Shown one piece after another: positions 1 through 11,724 of a DNA stretch of 33,781 nt. The notes beneath the pieces are model-generated. The model had not been told where the DNA came from. It searched no databases and saw only the letters and a program-made list of their open reading frames with translations. Source of the DNA: Candidatus Schmidhempelia bombi str. Bimp (GTDB lineage Bacteria > Pseudomonadota > Gammaproteobacteria > Enterobacterales > Orbaceae); contig NZ_AWGA01000044.1 of assembly GCF_000471645.3 (NCBI RefSeq), positions 1-33,781 of the forward strand, written 5' to 3'. The position numbers and the translations under genes are program-made. How positions within the stretch are numbered: the first letter of the stretch is position 1; every line of letters begins with the position of its first letter.

Positions 1-110
1 GTGTCCTACTCTCACATGGGGTGTCCCCACACTACCATCGGCGCTACGGCGTTTCACTTCTGAGTTCGGCATGGGGTCAGGTGGGACCACCGCGCTAATG
101 CCGCCAGACA
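1..110 (-). rRNA. rrf: 5S ribosomal RNA (3' end cut by window edge)
   Basis: Read on the minus strand this matches enterobacterial 5S rRNA, including the conserved block around ATGCCGAACTCAGAAGTGAA. The mature 5' end (TGTCTGGCGG) lies at about 110. Roughly 6-10 nt of the 3' end fall outside the window, so the terminal helix is incomplete here. It is the last gene of the rRNA operon, 63 nt after the 23S 3' end. Confidence 0.96.
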
Positions 111-158
111 TATCCTGTTTCTCTTCAATCAAGAACAAACTGTTTTCGCGATTCCAAA

Positions 159-173
159 ACAACTCAGAGTTGT

Positions 174-182
<9 letters not shown>
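159..182 (-). other. RNase III processing stem of 23S, 3' arm
   Basis: This 24-nt arm is the reverse complement of 3064-3087 on the other side of the 23S gene, with one mismatch. Together they form the long helix that brings the 23S ends together and is cut by RNase III in gammaproteobacteria. The pairing is seen directly; the enzyme is inferred from the family pattern. Confidence 0.8.
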
Positions 183-3063
<2,881 letters not shown>

Positions 3064-3070
<7 letters not shown>

Positions 3071-3087
3071 TTACAACTCTTAGTTGT
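3064..3087 (-). other. RNase III processing stem of 23S, 5' arm
   Basis: Partner of the arm at 159-182. The 24 nt overlap the first bases of mature 23S and extend into the tRNA-Ala/23S spacer, and they pair across the whole 23S gene with a single mismatch. Confidence 0.8.
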
Positions 3088-3173
3088 CTCGGTTTCGCTT
3101 TCCTCAAATATCTTAGCTATGCCATATAACATGCCTTAATATCCGAGAACTCGTTTCTTTTCAGCTTGTTCCT

Positions 3174-3188
3174 AATTGTTAAAGAGCT
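3174..3188 (-). promoter_or_regulatory. boxA antitermination element in the 16S-23S spacer
   Basis: On the minus strand the spacer reads AGCTCTTTAACAATTAGGAA, followed by the CAAGCTGAAAA typical of E. coli spacer boxA regions. NusB/NusE binding here supports antitermination into 23S. The motif is seen; the function is taken from E. coli rrn operons. Confidence 0.8.
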
Positions 3189-3246
3189 ATATTCATCTGC
3201 ACACTTTATCAATGTGCTTATCAATATCTTCGTTTGAGAGTTAAAT

Positions 3247-3322
3247 TGGTGGAGCTAAGCGGGATCGAACCGCTGGCCTCCTGCGTGCAAGGCAGGCGCT
3301 CTCCCAGCTGAGCTATAGCCCC
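3247..3322 (-). tRNA. alaT: tRNA-Ala (anticodon TGC)
   Basis: A 76-nt tRNA on the minus strand. The acceptor stem GGGGCTA/TAGCTCC contains the G3-U70 pair that defines alanine identity. The anticodon loop is CTTGCAC (TGC), the discriminator is A, and CCA is encoded. It is the second spacer tRNA of the rRNA operon, just upstream of 23S. Confidence 0.97.
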
Positions 3323-3377
3323 ATTTCATCACCTTATCAGTCGTGTCGCTTTCGCCACACTTCTTAATAACTCGAAT

Positions 3378-3454
<77 letters not shown>

Positions 3455-3484
3455 AATTCAGTGATTTCTCTCTGCTAAAACAAA

Positions 3485-3507
3485 CAATCTGTGTGAACAC
3501 TTGCAGG
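3485..3507 (-). other. RNase III processing stem of 16S, 3' arm
   Basis: This 23-nt arm just after the 16S 3' end pairs completely with 5156-5178 in the leader if two G-U pairs are allowed. It is the precursor-16S helix cut by RNase III. Confidence 0.8.
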
Positions 3508-3514
3508 CTCTTCG

Positions 3515-5052
<1,538 letters not shown>

Positions 5053-5155
5053 AAAGTTTGATGCTCAATAACTGTTTCTGACATATTCAAATGAATCTTC
5101 AGTGTCACTTATCAAGACTTGATTCTTTTAAGTCCTTAGACTTTAATTCTTTCGT

Positions 5156-5178
5156 CCTGCAAGTGCCCACACAGATTG
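5156..5178 (-). other. RNase III processing stem of 16S, 5' arm
   Basis: Leader arm that pairs over 23 nt with 3485-3507 after the 16S gene. It lies immediately downstream of the leader boxA, as in E. coli rrn leaders. Confidence 0.8.
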
Positions 5179-5188
5179 TCTGTTCTAT

Positions 5189-5216
5189 TTTTTAAAGAGC
5201 TGACAGCTTTGCTGTC
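5189..5216 (-). promoter_or_regulatory. rRNA leader boxB hairpin and boxA
   Basis: On the minus strand a 6-bp hairpin (GACAGC, 3-nt loop, GCTGTC; 5202-5216) is followed directly by boxA, AGCTCTTTAAAA (about 5190-5201). This boxB-boxA order is the rrn antitermination signal that loads NusA/B/E/G. Motifs are seen; the role comes from the E. coli rrn model. Confidence 0.75.
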
Positions 5217-5229
5217 TCAAGGGCTGCGT

Positions 5230-5258
5230 ATGTTACGCTTTCCTTTTTCATTAGTCAA
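5230..5258 (-). promoter_or_regulatory. rRNA operon promoter P2
   Basis: On the minus strand, -35 TTGACT (5253-5258), a 17-bp spacer, then -10 TAACAT (5230-5235). It lies just upstream of the boxB/boxA leader, the expected place for the downstream tandem rrn promoter. Confidence 0.6.
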
Positions 5259-5334
5259 GAACTTTTTTCAAATTCCTCAACTTTTTAACTTCCAACTTCT
5301 CAACTTTCGTCTCGTTGTCGTTCAATGGAGATGC

Positions 5335-5385
5335 ATTATAAGTGTTATTTGCAGTTAATCAAGTGAAAAATAACAAAACACCACC
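5335..5385 (-). promoter_or_regulatory. rRNA operon promoter P1 with AT-rich UP-like element
   Basis: On the minus strand, -35 TTGATT (5357-5362), a 16-bp spacer, and a perfect -10 TATAAT (5335-5340). The 16-bp spacer is characteristic of growth-rate-controlled rrn P1 promoters. The AT-rich run just upstream of the -35 (about 5363-5385) resembles an UP element. Fis sites were not assessed. Confidence 0.7.
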
Positions 5386-5407
5386 GTTTGAATGAAGTTT
5401 ATACAAA

Positions 5408-6229
5408 CTACAACGTTATCGTTTGATATTCAAACAGTTCATGCTCAAATAAAGACAAAATTATTGTTTCAGCTTTATTATCCAATGCAGTACTAATCAA
5501 TTGATGAGTAATATTTAATGATGTTTCGCTATTATTATTTAATTTATTGTTTAATAAAAAAGCCACCCGCTTTGCAACAGCATTTCCTGAATCAACGAAA
5601 TTAACATCAGGAAAGAGTAAATTAAGTTCATCCTTTATAAAGGGATAATGAGTACAACCTAATACAATGGTATCCGGCGGCGTAGGTAATGATAACCAAG
5701 GTGTCATTAATTGCCTTAATAATGGAATATTAACTGGTTCGCCATGTAATTTATTTTCAGCCATTATAGCTAATTCCGATACACCTAATAATTCTACATG
5801 GCAATCGGATGCAAATTGTTTTATTAAATCTAACGTGTAAGCACGATTAACGGTTGCTTTAGTTGCAAGCAGACCAATATGCTTATTTTTACTCATTTCT
5901 GCTGCAGGCTTTATTGCTGGAACAACCCCTACTATCGGGAATTGGAATTGTTCGCGTAATATAGGTAAACATATAGTGCTTGCCGTATTACAAGCAATCA
6001 CAACGATATCGATAGAATATTGTTGTATGATCTTCTCTATTAGTGATTTTATACGTTGCACAACGATACTATCTGGTTTATCCCCATAGGGAAAACCCGC
6101 ATTATCAAATGCATAAATATAGTTTAGATTAGGTAGTAATTGATGAATTTTTTTATATACACTTAGTCCACCTATACCTGAATCCAAAATAAGTATAGTC
6201 GTTTTTTGATCAGTTTTATGAATTATCAT
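5408..6229 (-). CDS. murI: Glutamate racemase
   Basis: Interconverts L- and D-glutamate in the cytoplasm to supply D-Glu for peptidoglycan stem peptides. The 273-aa protein (E. coli 285) has the N-terminal DSGIGGLSV motif (residues 16-24). Its two catalytic cysteines sit in VIACNTAST (Cys80) and VLGCTHYPF (Cys192, followed by His194). No PLP site is expected; it is a cofactor-independent two-cysteine racemase. It lies directly upstream of an rRNA operon in the same orientation, the arrangement also seen at E. coli murI-rrnB. The start at 6229 has no clear Shine-Dalgarno, so the exact first codon is slightly uncertain. Confidence 0.95.
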   Translation of the reverse strand: MIIHKTDQKTTILILDSGIGGLSVYKKIHQLLPNLNYIYAFDNAGFPYGDKPDSIVVQRIKSLIEKIIQQYSIDIVVIACNTASTICLPILREQFQFPIVGVVPAIKPAAEMSKNKHIGLLATKATVNRAYTLDLIKQFASDCHVELLGVSELAIMAENKLHGEPVNIPLLRQLMTPWLSLPTPPDTIVLGCTHYPFIKDELNLLFPDVNFVDSGNAVAKRVAFLLNNKLNNNSETSLNITHQLISTALDNKAETIILSLFEHELFEYQTITL

Positions 6230-6552
6230 TGTATTAGGTTTGAATAAATATGTATGGTTGTAACATTGGTTATTTTATCTTTTTTATCAAGAAATCAACT
6301 TCGCAACCAATATTAGTATTAATGTGATTAAGATCCGATTAACTATAATTAATATTAATTATAGATGCTTTTTAAACGAAAACGAAATAATTATCTAGTT
6401 TATCAAATTAATAAATTGTATAAAAATTGTTGTTTTCTTGAAAGAGTTATATCGTTTATATAAATACTAGCATTCTTATTGATTATTAATTAAAATAGAC
6501 GTCTAGATGTTAAAATAGCTAAATTTAAAATTAGATTGATAAAGGTAATATC
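6230..6552. other. Divergent murI/metK intergenic region
   Basis: A 323-bp, very AT-rich stretch between the divergent murI and metK starts. The only clear signal is the MetJ operator (listed separately). A weak -35-like TTGAAA at 6438 lacks a convincing -10. No SAM riboswitch or small gene was recognised. Confidence 0.5.
6497..6512 (+). promoter_or_regulatory. MetJ operator (met boxes) upstream of metK
   Basis: Two adjacent 8-mers: AGACGTCT (6497-6504), identical to the met-box consensus, then AGATGTTA (6505-6512), which matches 5 of 8. MetJ with SAM as co-repressor binds tandem met boxes, and metK is a MetJ target in enterics. The operator lies about 40 bp before the metK start, fitting repression when SAM is abundant. 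metJ itself is not in the window. Confidence 0.75.
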
Positions 6553-7707
6553 ATGACGATCTATCTTTTTACTTCAGAATCAGTATCTGAAGGCCATCCA
6601 GACAAAATAGCCGATCAAATTTCTGATGCAGTGCTTGATGCCATTTTAGAGCAAGATCCTAAAGCTCGCGTAGCGTGTGAAACCTACGTTAAAACTGGAA
6701 TGGCACTAGTCGGTGGAGAAATCACTACTTCTGCTTGGGTTGATGTAGAAGAAATCACTCGAAAAACTATTGCCGATATTGGGTATACGCATTCCGATAT
6801 GGGATTTGATGCACGTTCATGTGCCGTATTAAATGCTATTGGTAAACAATCACCTGATATTAATCAGGGCGTGGACCGAGCAGATCCATTAGCTCAAGGT
6901 GCAGGGGATCAAGGTATTATGTTTGGTTACGCAAGCAATGAAACGCCAGAGTTAATGCCGGCACCCATTCTTTATGCCCATCGCTTAATGGAAAGACAAG
7001 CTGAAGTACGTAAAAATGGTACCTTGCCTTGGCTACGTCCTGATGCAAAAAGTCAAATAACATTTAAATATGAGCATGGCATAATTCATAGTATTGATGC
7101 TGTAGTATTATCCACACAGCATGCTGAAGATATTTCTGAAAATGCTTTACATGAAGCGGTAATGGAAGAGATCATTAAGCCAATCTTACCAGCAGAATGG
7201 TTAACCAATACAACGAAGTACTTTATTAATCCAACGGGTCGTTTTGTAATTGGTGGCCCAATGGGCGATTGTGGTCTTACTGGCCGAAAAATTATTGTTG
7301 ATACTTATGGTGGTGCTGCACGTCATGGTGGTGGAGCGTTCTCTGGAAAGGATCCTTCGAAAGTCGACCGTTCCGCGGCTTATGCTGCTCGTTATGTAGC
7401 TAAAAATATTGTAGCAGCAGGTCTTGCTGATCGTTGTGAGTTACAGATCTCCTATGCTATTGGCGTCGCTGAACCAACATCAATTATGGTTGAAACTTTT
7501 GGCACAGAAAAAATTCCATTAGCGCAAATTATTACCTTAGTTAAAGCATTCTTTGATCTGCGTCCTTATGGTTTGATCAAAATGCTTGATTTAATTCGAC
7601 CTATTTATCTTAAAACCGCAACTTACGGTCACTTTGGACGCGATATTTTCCCTTGGGAAAAGACCGACAAGGCAGCACTGTTACGTGATGCAGCTGGTCT
7701 AAAATAA
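6553..7707 (+). CDS. metK: S-adenosylmethionine synthase
   Basis: Makes S-adenosylmethionine from methionine and ATP, with Mg and K ions, as a cytosolic tetramer. The 384 aa equal the usual enteric length. Signature segments are [14 protein letters not shown] (residues 12-25, with His14 and Asp16), [12 protein letters not shown] (116-127) and the glycine-rich [19 protein letters not shown] loop in the second half. The start has an AAAGG Shine-Dalgarno nine bases upstream. A consensus MetJ operator precedes it and a strong intrinsic terminator follows, so it is a single-gene transcription unit. It supplies methyl donor for several neighbours (rlmJ, trmB, pcm). Confidence 0.98.
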   Translation: MTIYLFTSESVSEGHPDKIADQISDAVLDAILEQDPKARVACETYVKTGMALVGGEITTSAWVDVEEITRKTIADIGYTHSDMGFDARSCAVLNAIGKQSPDINQGVDRADPLAQGAGDQGIMFGYASNETPELMPAPILYAHRLMERQAEVRKNGTLPWLRPDAKSQITFKYEHGIIHSIDAVVLSTQHAEDISENALHEAVMEEIIKPILPAEWLTNTTKYFINPTGRFVIGGPMGDCGLTGRKIIVDTYGGAARHGGGAFSGKDPSKVDRSAAYAARYVAKNIVAAGLADRCELQISYAIGVAEPTSIMVETFGTEKIPLAQIITLVKAFFDLRPYGLIKMLDLIRPIYLKTATYGHFGRDIFPWEKTDKAALLRDAAGLK

Positions 7708-7715
7708 ATAACCCT

Positions 7716-7749
7716 GATAGAAGGAGCTCAAGCTTCTTCTATCTTTTTT
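7716..7749 (+). terminator. Intrinsic terminator of metK
   Basis: A 12-bp stem (GATAGAAGGAGC / GCTTCTTCTATC, one G-U pair) with a TCAA tetraloop, followed by TTTTTT. It begins 8 nt after the metK stop codon. Confidence 0.92.
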
Positions 7750-8405
7750 CCATAATACATATTGTTATGAACGCGAATTTTGATTTAATAACCTGTCACG
7801 TAAATTGCACTCTTTTTTGTTTAGATATTTTTATATAACAAAATATAGTTAAGTCTATTTATTATTTGATTAGCGACTGATCTTTTTAGATGGATCCTAT
7901 CTCTTTTCGCTTATGTTAAGATAAATATAGTGTAATGCTTTACCCTTTTTTGCCTATCTCTCCCCGCACGAATAATGTTTTATTTTTTGAAACAACTATT
8001 TTATTCGATAACTATAAAAAATATAAAAATCAACGATTACACTGACTATCAAATCAGTATTAGAATAAAAATAGCAGATACCGCAATTTTAACACGGTGT
8101 CTAGATATTCAATTAATACTTTATATTGGGGCAAACGTACTGTCGTACACTCTTATCACTTTCTTTTAAAACACAACTGTAAAAAATAGATAGTATCATA
8201 TATTCAATGAGTAACTGGTAATAATGTACTGTAATGGATTTTTAACGAGCGTTTTAAGATGCTTTGTGTTGATCCTTGATACTTCACTCGTATAGTTTCG
8301 CGTGTTAGGTCTAACCATTATTATTTTTTCCAACACGAAATCATTTGATTATTTCAACACTATATACGATTAATTTTAACTAGGGTCTTATGCTGCCTAA
8401 AGAAA
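7750..8405. other. Non-coding gap between metK and the immunity gene
   Basis: About 650 bp of AT-rich DNA. A 64-codon frame on the plus strand (7975-8169) has no Shine-Dalgarno and an isoleucine-rich, low-complexity translation, so it is not called. No repeats, tRNA or motif were recognised. It may be decayed accessory DNA bordering the toxin patch. Confidence 0.4.
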
Positions 8406-8430
8406 AGGCGTATTACGATAAAATACGCCT
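8398..8430 (-). terminator. Intrinsic terminator after the YezG-type immunity gene
   Basis: On the minus strand, AGGCGTATT, a 7-nt loop and AATACGCCT form a perfect 9-bp stem (8406-8430) followed by TTTTCTTT. It lies about 30 nt after the stop of the gene ending at 8461. Confidence 0.85.
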
Positions 8431-8460
8431 AGATAACTATTCATCTATCTATTAAATCAC

Positions 8461-8805
8461 TCACTCTTCAATAAATGGCTCATATTTAAAATCAATATTA
8501 ATCTTAGCTTTTTCAATATCAACGGTTACAATACAGCCTGTCCAAATAGGATTACCATTTGTTAAATTATTATCGATGAAATATTGTCTTAATTTTACTA
8601 AATAATTTAACATATCGGTATTAGCTCTAGCACCACCAGAAAACCAATTTGTATCATTTGATTGATTTATATAATCATATTCATACTTACAATGATCTCC
8701 TTCTTGAGATAACTCAGCCTTCATTATGACAGTTTTTGCTCCATCAGGCGCTATATTGAATAGTAATTGTCCTATATCATTATAAATACTATTATTGTTT
8801 AACAT
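8461..8805 (-). CDS. YezG/DUF600-type immunity protein
   Basis: A 114-aa cytosolic protein with no signal peptide or membrane helix. Its sequence pattern fits the YezG (DUF600) immunity family known from the Bacillus YeeF-YezG toxin pair: an N-terminal IYNDIGQLLF helix, MKAELSQEGDHCKYEYDYI, a central NWF, LVKLRQYFIDNNLTNGNPIW, and a terminal VDIEKAKINIDFKYE. The partner is the upstream Endonuclease_NS_2-like toxin domain, and the start ATG shares its A with the toxin stop (TAATG). A strong GGAGGA ribosome site lies inside the last toxin codons, implying translational coupling. The gene appears intact although the toxin is broken. The family call is from memory of sequence patterns, without a profile search. 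Confidence 0.75.
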   Translation of the reverse strand: MLNNNSIYNDIGQLLFNIAPDGAKTVIMKAELSQEGDHCKYEYDYINQSNDTNWFSGGARANTDMLNYLVKLRQYFIDNNLTNGNPIWTGCIVTVDIEKAKINIDFKYEPFIEE

Positions 8806-9101
8806 TATCTTCCTCCTGATGAATTTTTAAATGTTTCTTCTGTTAGACGTCCACCATCAATTGAATAACTAACGTTGAAGCTATCTGGTCTTAAATTTGT
8901 GCCTTCATACAAAGGTTCAATTTTAACTTTAACCGTTTTGCCTTCTTTTAGGGCTTTTACCCATTTGTTTTCCATTTGCTTCCATGCGCCACGGTTAAGG
9001 TTGGCATTCATCGGTAGCATATTTATTTTTTCACCCGAGCCATTCAATATTGACGCGATTAAATGACCGCCCTCATCGCCCTCAATACCTTGTTTACCCA
9101 T
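8805..9101 (-). pseudogene. C-terminal DNA/RNA non-specific endonuclease domain of a broken toxin
   Basis: The 98-codon frame encodes the end of a nuclease domain resembling Endonuclease_NS_2, the family of the YeeF toxin tip. It shows EGDEGGHLIAS (His13 in the position of the DRGH-type catalytic histidine), then INMLPMNANLNRGAWKQMENKW, then KVKIEPLYEG. Reading in frame upstream of the internal ATG continues with family-typical ELKLDTLDRNTYQQLK. The domain therefore belonged to the frame now ending near 9164, separated from it by the 47-bp tandem duplication at 9151-9244. The internal ATG has no ribosome binding site, so independent expression is unlikely. The adjacent immunity gene (8461-8805) fits a nuclease toxin. 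Confidence 0.75.
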
Positions 9102-9150
9102 TTTTAATTGTTGATAAGTGTTTCTGTCTAATGTATCAAGTTTAAGTTCT

Positions 9151-9244
9151 GCTTCTACCTGCTTTAATCTGCCCAGTTCATCAGTATGGTATATTTTGCT
9201 TCTACCTGCTTTAATCTGCCCAGTTCATCAGTATGGTATATTTT
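9151..9244. repeat. Exact 47-bp tandem duplication that frameshifts the toxin gene
   Basis: Unit 9151-9197 is repeated without a mismatch at 9198-9244. The unit length is not a multiple of three. Without one copy the frame reads straight through ...YHTDELGRLKQVEA into ELKLDTLDRNTYQQLK and the nuclease domain. With both copies the frame ends after KYTILMNWAD. Two identical neighbouring copies suggest a recent event that could revert by slippage. Confidence 0.95.
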
Positions 9245-9892
9245 ATTACCGTCAACGATATAAATTCTATTCGGCTCTGGGTTATTCAGTGCTTTATTCC
9301 AATTTCCTTTACTACCCGATTCGGTTTCTATTGTAACAATTTCTAGCTTATAGTGAACTTTCGTTTTAACATCTGATATCATCCATTTAATTCTGGCGTA
9401 TTTTAAGGCTCGTAACGAATGAGCAAAGGGTTCCGTAAGCGCTCCCAGCAGTAGCCCCTCTAAGACATTTTTTAACCGTCCCTCTGCTGCGCTATCATCA
9501 GGACTGTCTTGTAAATACTCAGTGACTGGATTTTGTAATACTTCGAATGATTGAACAAGATTTGACAATCGTTCCTCATGGGGCGCAAAACCCGCAAAAT
9601 CAGCGACACCACCCGCAATCATACTTTGAGCTAGTTTCCCCATTCTTGTCAGGGGTCTGATTACTTTAAGCCCTTTAGAGGCAGGGATAAAACCAACTAA
9701 AAACTGACTGACACCATGAGCAAGAGCACCTGATACTGTTTCAGCTTCGGGGACTTTCGGTAATTGAATAGGATTAGATGATTCAACGCCAGCGCTATGT
9801 TGTATTAACTGTTTAGCGATTGAAGCGTCCCATGCCAAATCCGATACTGATTGCCCAGCATCACGTATACCGCCCAGCAATTGAAGCGGCAC
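9164..9892 (-). pseudogene. Middle section of the broken modular toxin
   Basis: This frame carries the middle of the toxin. It starts PLQLLGGIRDAGQSVSDLAWDA; the three codons before it read Trp-Tyr-Tyr-Asp in the same frame, so the GTG used as a start is probably internal. A glycine/alanine-rich stretch (GALAHGVSQFLVGFIP, MIAGGVADFAGFAPHEERLSNLVQ, DDSAAEGRLKNVLEGLLLGAL) resembles hydrophobic segments of large phage virion or polyvalent proteins. Such segments may serve membrane passage, but that is a resemblance only. The end, NRIYIVDGNKIYHTDELGR, is a linker of the type that precedes polymorphic toxin tips. It is separated from the upstream part by a one-base shift near 9906 and from the nuclease by the 47-bp duplication. 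Confidence 0.65.
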
Positions 9893-10545
9893 ATCATAAT
9901 ACCAGGGTGGTCAGTTTGCTGTTTATCAAACACAATATCAACATATTGCGCGTTAACAGGTAAACTCACATAAGCATAACCACTACTGTCTAATGTGCCT
10001 TGTTTTAGCATCTTTTGACTGGTATTATCGAAGATAGTAAAGGGTTGATTTGCTAAATTATAAACCGTAAATTCAATATAATTTTCTTCATTATCATACT
10101 GTGCTAGTTGGCGCGCTTGGATTTCACTAGCCGTTAATCGACGCGGTATTCGATTACTGGGCAATTTTAGAAAGTTATTTTGTGGCGGTAACAAACCTGA
10201 ATGATATTCAACGGGCTTTTCCAGTAAAATAGCACGCTCTGAACTTAGCGCCTCGATTAGCGCAGCAGTAACTTTTATATCATCTTTATTGTAGGTGTTC
10301 GTGCCATAATACAAGCCCAACTTTTCCAGTGTAGAATACAAGTTTTGACATTCTTCTTGATACTTAACACAGTATTGAACAATTTCATTAAGATGTTGGT
10401 TATATTGATACTTAACTTTTTTAAATTCCGTAGTCTCAATTACTTTTTGGGGAAAAGGATTGTCACTGTGTGGCGTTAAACTATTATCTAATGGCTTTTG
10501 TAACTCTTGCCATTCCTTATTGGTGATTAAGCGATAATATTTCAT
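9805..10545 (-). pseudogene. N-terminal section of the broken modular toxin
   Basis: It encodes about 215 meaningful residues before the frame is lost. The first 130 residues are polar and helical (a coiled-coil-like run YQYNQHLNEIVQYCVKYQEECQNLYSTLEKLG). Residues about 160-210 (YIEFTVYNLANQPFTIFD ... LDSSGYAYVSLP) look like a small beta-sandwich adaptor of the transthyretin-like kind found on some type VI secretion cargo. No PAAR motif or signal peptide was seen. After VDIVFDKQQT the correct reading continues one base out of register in the next section, so a single-base deletion around 9906-9911 is the simplest explanation. Type VI delivery is inferred from domain style and from a vgrG gene elsewhere in the window. 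Confidence 0.6.
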
Positions 10546-10670
10546 TGTGATTAATTTATCTTATTTTTTATAGCGATAACAATAATCGATTTTATTATTC
10601 ATGATAAGATTTAATTACAGCTATTTTAAGTATTAATAAACTGATTAAAACTACCCTAAAAGCCCAATAA

Positions 10671-10887
10671 TTAACGTCCACCAATGGTGTAAGTTGGTTG
10701 TTTAGCTTTTTTATGATTATGGCTTACCAAAGTAAAAGATCTTCTTTAATCATCTTCAAATAGCGCGGATAGCGGTTTATTAAAATCAAACCTTACATTG
10801 TTATTCTGCTCTATTTGTTGCTTGTCACTGTAACCATGATTAGCAAGCATTAACTTTGCGATTATACCCTGGTTAAAATTGGCTTTA
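10671..10887 (-). pseudogene. Coding remnant with an in-frame stop, unknown protein
   Basis: On the minus strand one frame reads coherently from about 10887: KANFNQGIIAKLMLANHG, then DKQQIEQNNNVRFDFNKPLSALFEDD, and a TAA at 10746-10748. The same frame continues with RRSFTLVSHNHKKAKQPTYTIGGR to another TAA at 10671. Two TAA codons precede the readable part. The amino-acid texture looks like a real protein C-terminus broken by a stop codon, and it lies upstream of the broken toxin in the same orientation. It could be part of the same decayed locus, for example a former partner or adaptor. The family is not recognised. Confidence 0.3.
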
Positions 10888-11097
10888 AACGATTATTACT
10901 GCGCCTTAATGTTTATTAATGACTATTAGATTATTTGTTTTACTAGGTTTGCTGTTTATTACTGACAGTTAATGATTATTAAAAAATATTGATTTGAATT
11001 CTATACTATGATGGTATTATTGAATGTCTAAATAAAGATGTTAAGAGTCGTAATATAGTTTATCTATTACAAGATAGGTACTATCAGGATTAATACC
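10888..11097. other. AT-rich gap before the membrane protein gene
   Basis: Together with 10546-10670 this is non-coding AT-rich DNA around the remnant at 10671-10887. No clear promoter, terminator or repeat was recognised. Confidence 0.35.
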
Positions 11098-11724
11098 GTG
11101 AATAACTTGGATTTTCGCTTCGGTAAGTCATGTATTTTTACCCTCGTTTTCGCTTTGTTTTTATTATGGGGTGGTAATTATTTATTTCCTCTAAATATTG
11201 GTTCATGGCGATTAGATAAAATTATTGAACAATTACAATCTTTTATGCTACTTGCTATAGCCGTGCATACTTTCATCTATGCTCAACGTTATGGTAAGCA
11301 TAGTCATACCCGTAAATTTTGGTACTGGACTTTGTTATGGTGGTTTGTCATTTTTGGGCGTGGTATTAGTTGGGGACGAGAATTTTATCCGCAAGTTCCG
11401 CCTATTATTTATCGGATTATTTCGATTATTATCATTGGCGCGCCGATTATCACGATGTTTTTTCCTGCTATTCGACGGCAAATTTATTATCGTTTCTGGT
11501 TCCAAAAAATTCCGGTGTGGAATGTCATTTTAGCCTTTCTCTTTTTAGGTATATCCGATATTATCGAACACCATAGAGTAGGAGTTAATTTTCTTCTCTG
11601 TTCATCAGAACGACAAGATTTACTGGAAGAGTTGATGGAAGTCCCTTGTTTTTTATCGTTAATCTTTGTCGTTCTATTTTTACAACGCAATGAACATAAT
11701 ACTGAGTCCAATAAAACATGTTAA
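11098..11724 (+). CDS. Unrecognised six-helix inner-membrane protein
   Basis: A 208-aa hydrophobic protein starting at GTG, with a CAGGA Shine-Dalgarno eight bases upstream. Six membrane segments can be picked out at about residues 11-30, 46-62, 73-92, 103-122, 138-156 and 178-195. Charged and aromatic loops include YGKHSHTRKFWYW, RGISWGREFYP and SDIIEHHR; the histidine/glutamate cluster near residue 150 may be functional. No family was recognised. It overlaps the start of rlmJ by 7 nt, so the two are probably co-transcribed and translationally coupled. Codon use and base composition look like the neighbouring core genes rather than the AT-rich islands. Confidence 0.7.
   Translation: MNNLDFRFGKSCIFTLVFALFLLWGGNYLFPLNIGSWRLDKIIEQLQSFMLLAIAVHTFIYAQRYGKHSHTRKFWYWTLLWWFVIFGRGISWGREFYPQVPPIIYRIISIIIIGAPIITMFFPAIRRQIYYRFWFQKIPVWNVILAFLFLGISDIIEHHRVGVNFLLCSSERQDLLEELMEVPCFLSLIFVVLFLQRNEHNTESNKTC

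Noticed and set aside
6230-6552. SAM riboswitch upstream of metK
   Set aside because: No SAM-I/II-type conserved core could be recognised; a met-box operator explains SAM control instead.
7975-8169. 64-codon plus-strand frame after metK
   Set aside because: No Shine-Dalgarno, low-complexity Ile/Tyr/Leu-rich translation, no recognisable motif.
8805-9101. A stand-alone 98-aa nuclease gene
   Set aside because: The internal ATG lacks a ribosome site, and in-frame coding sequence typical of the toxin family continues upstream of it.
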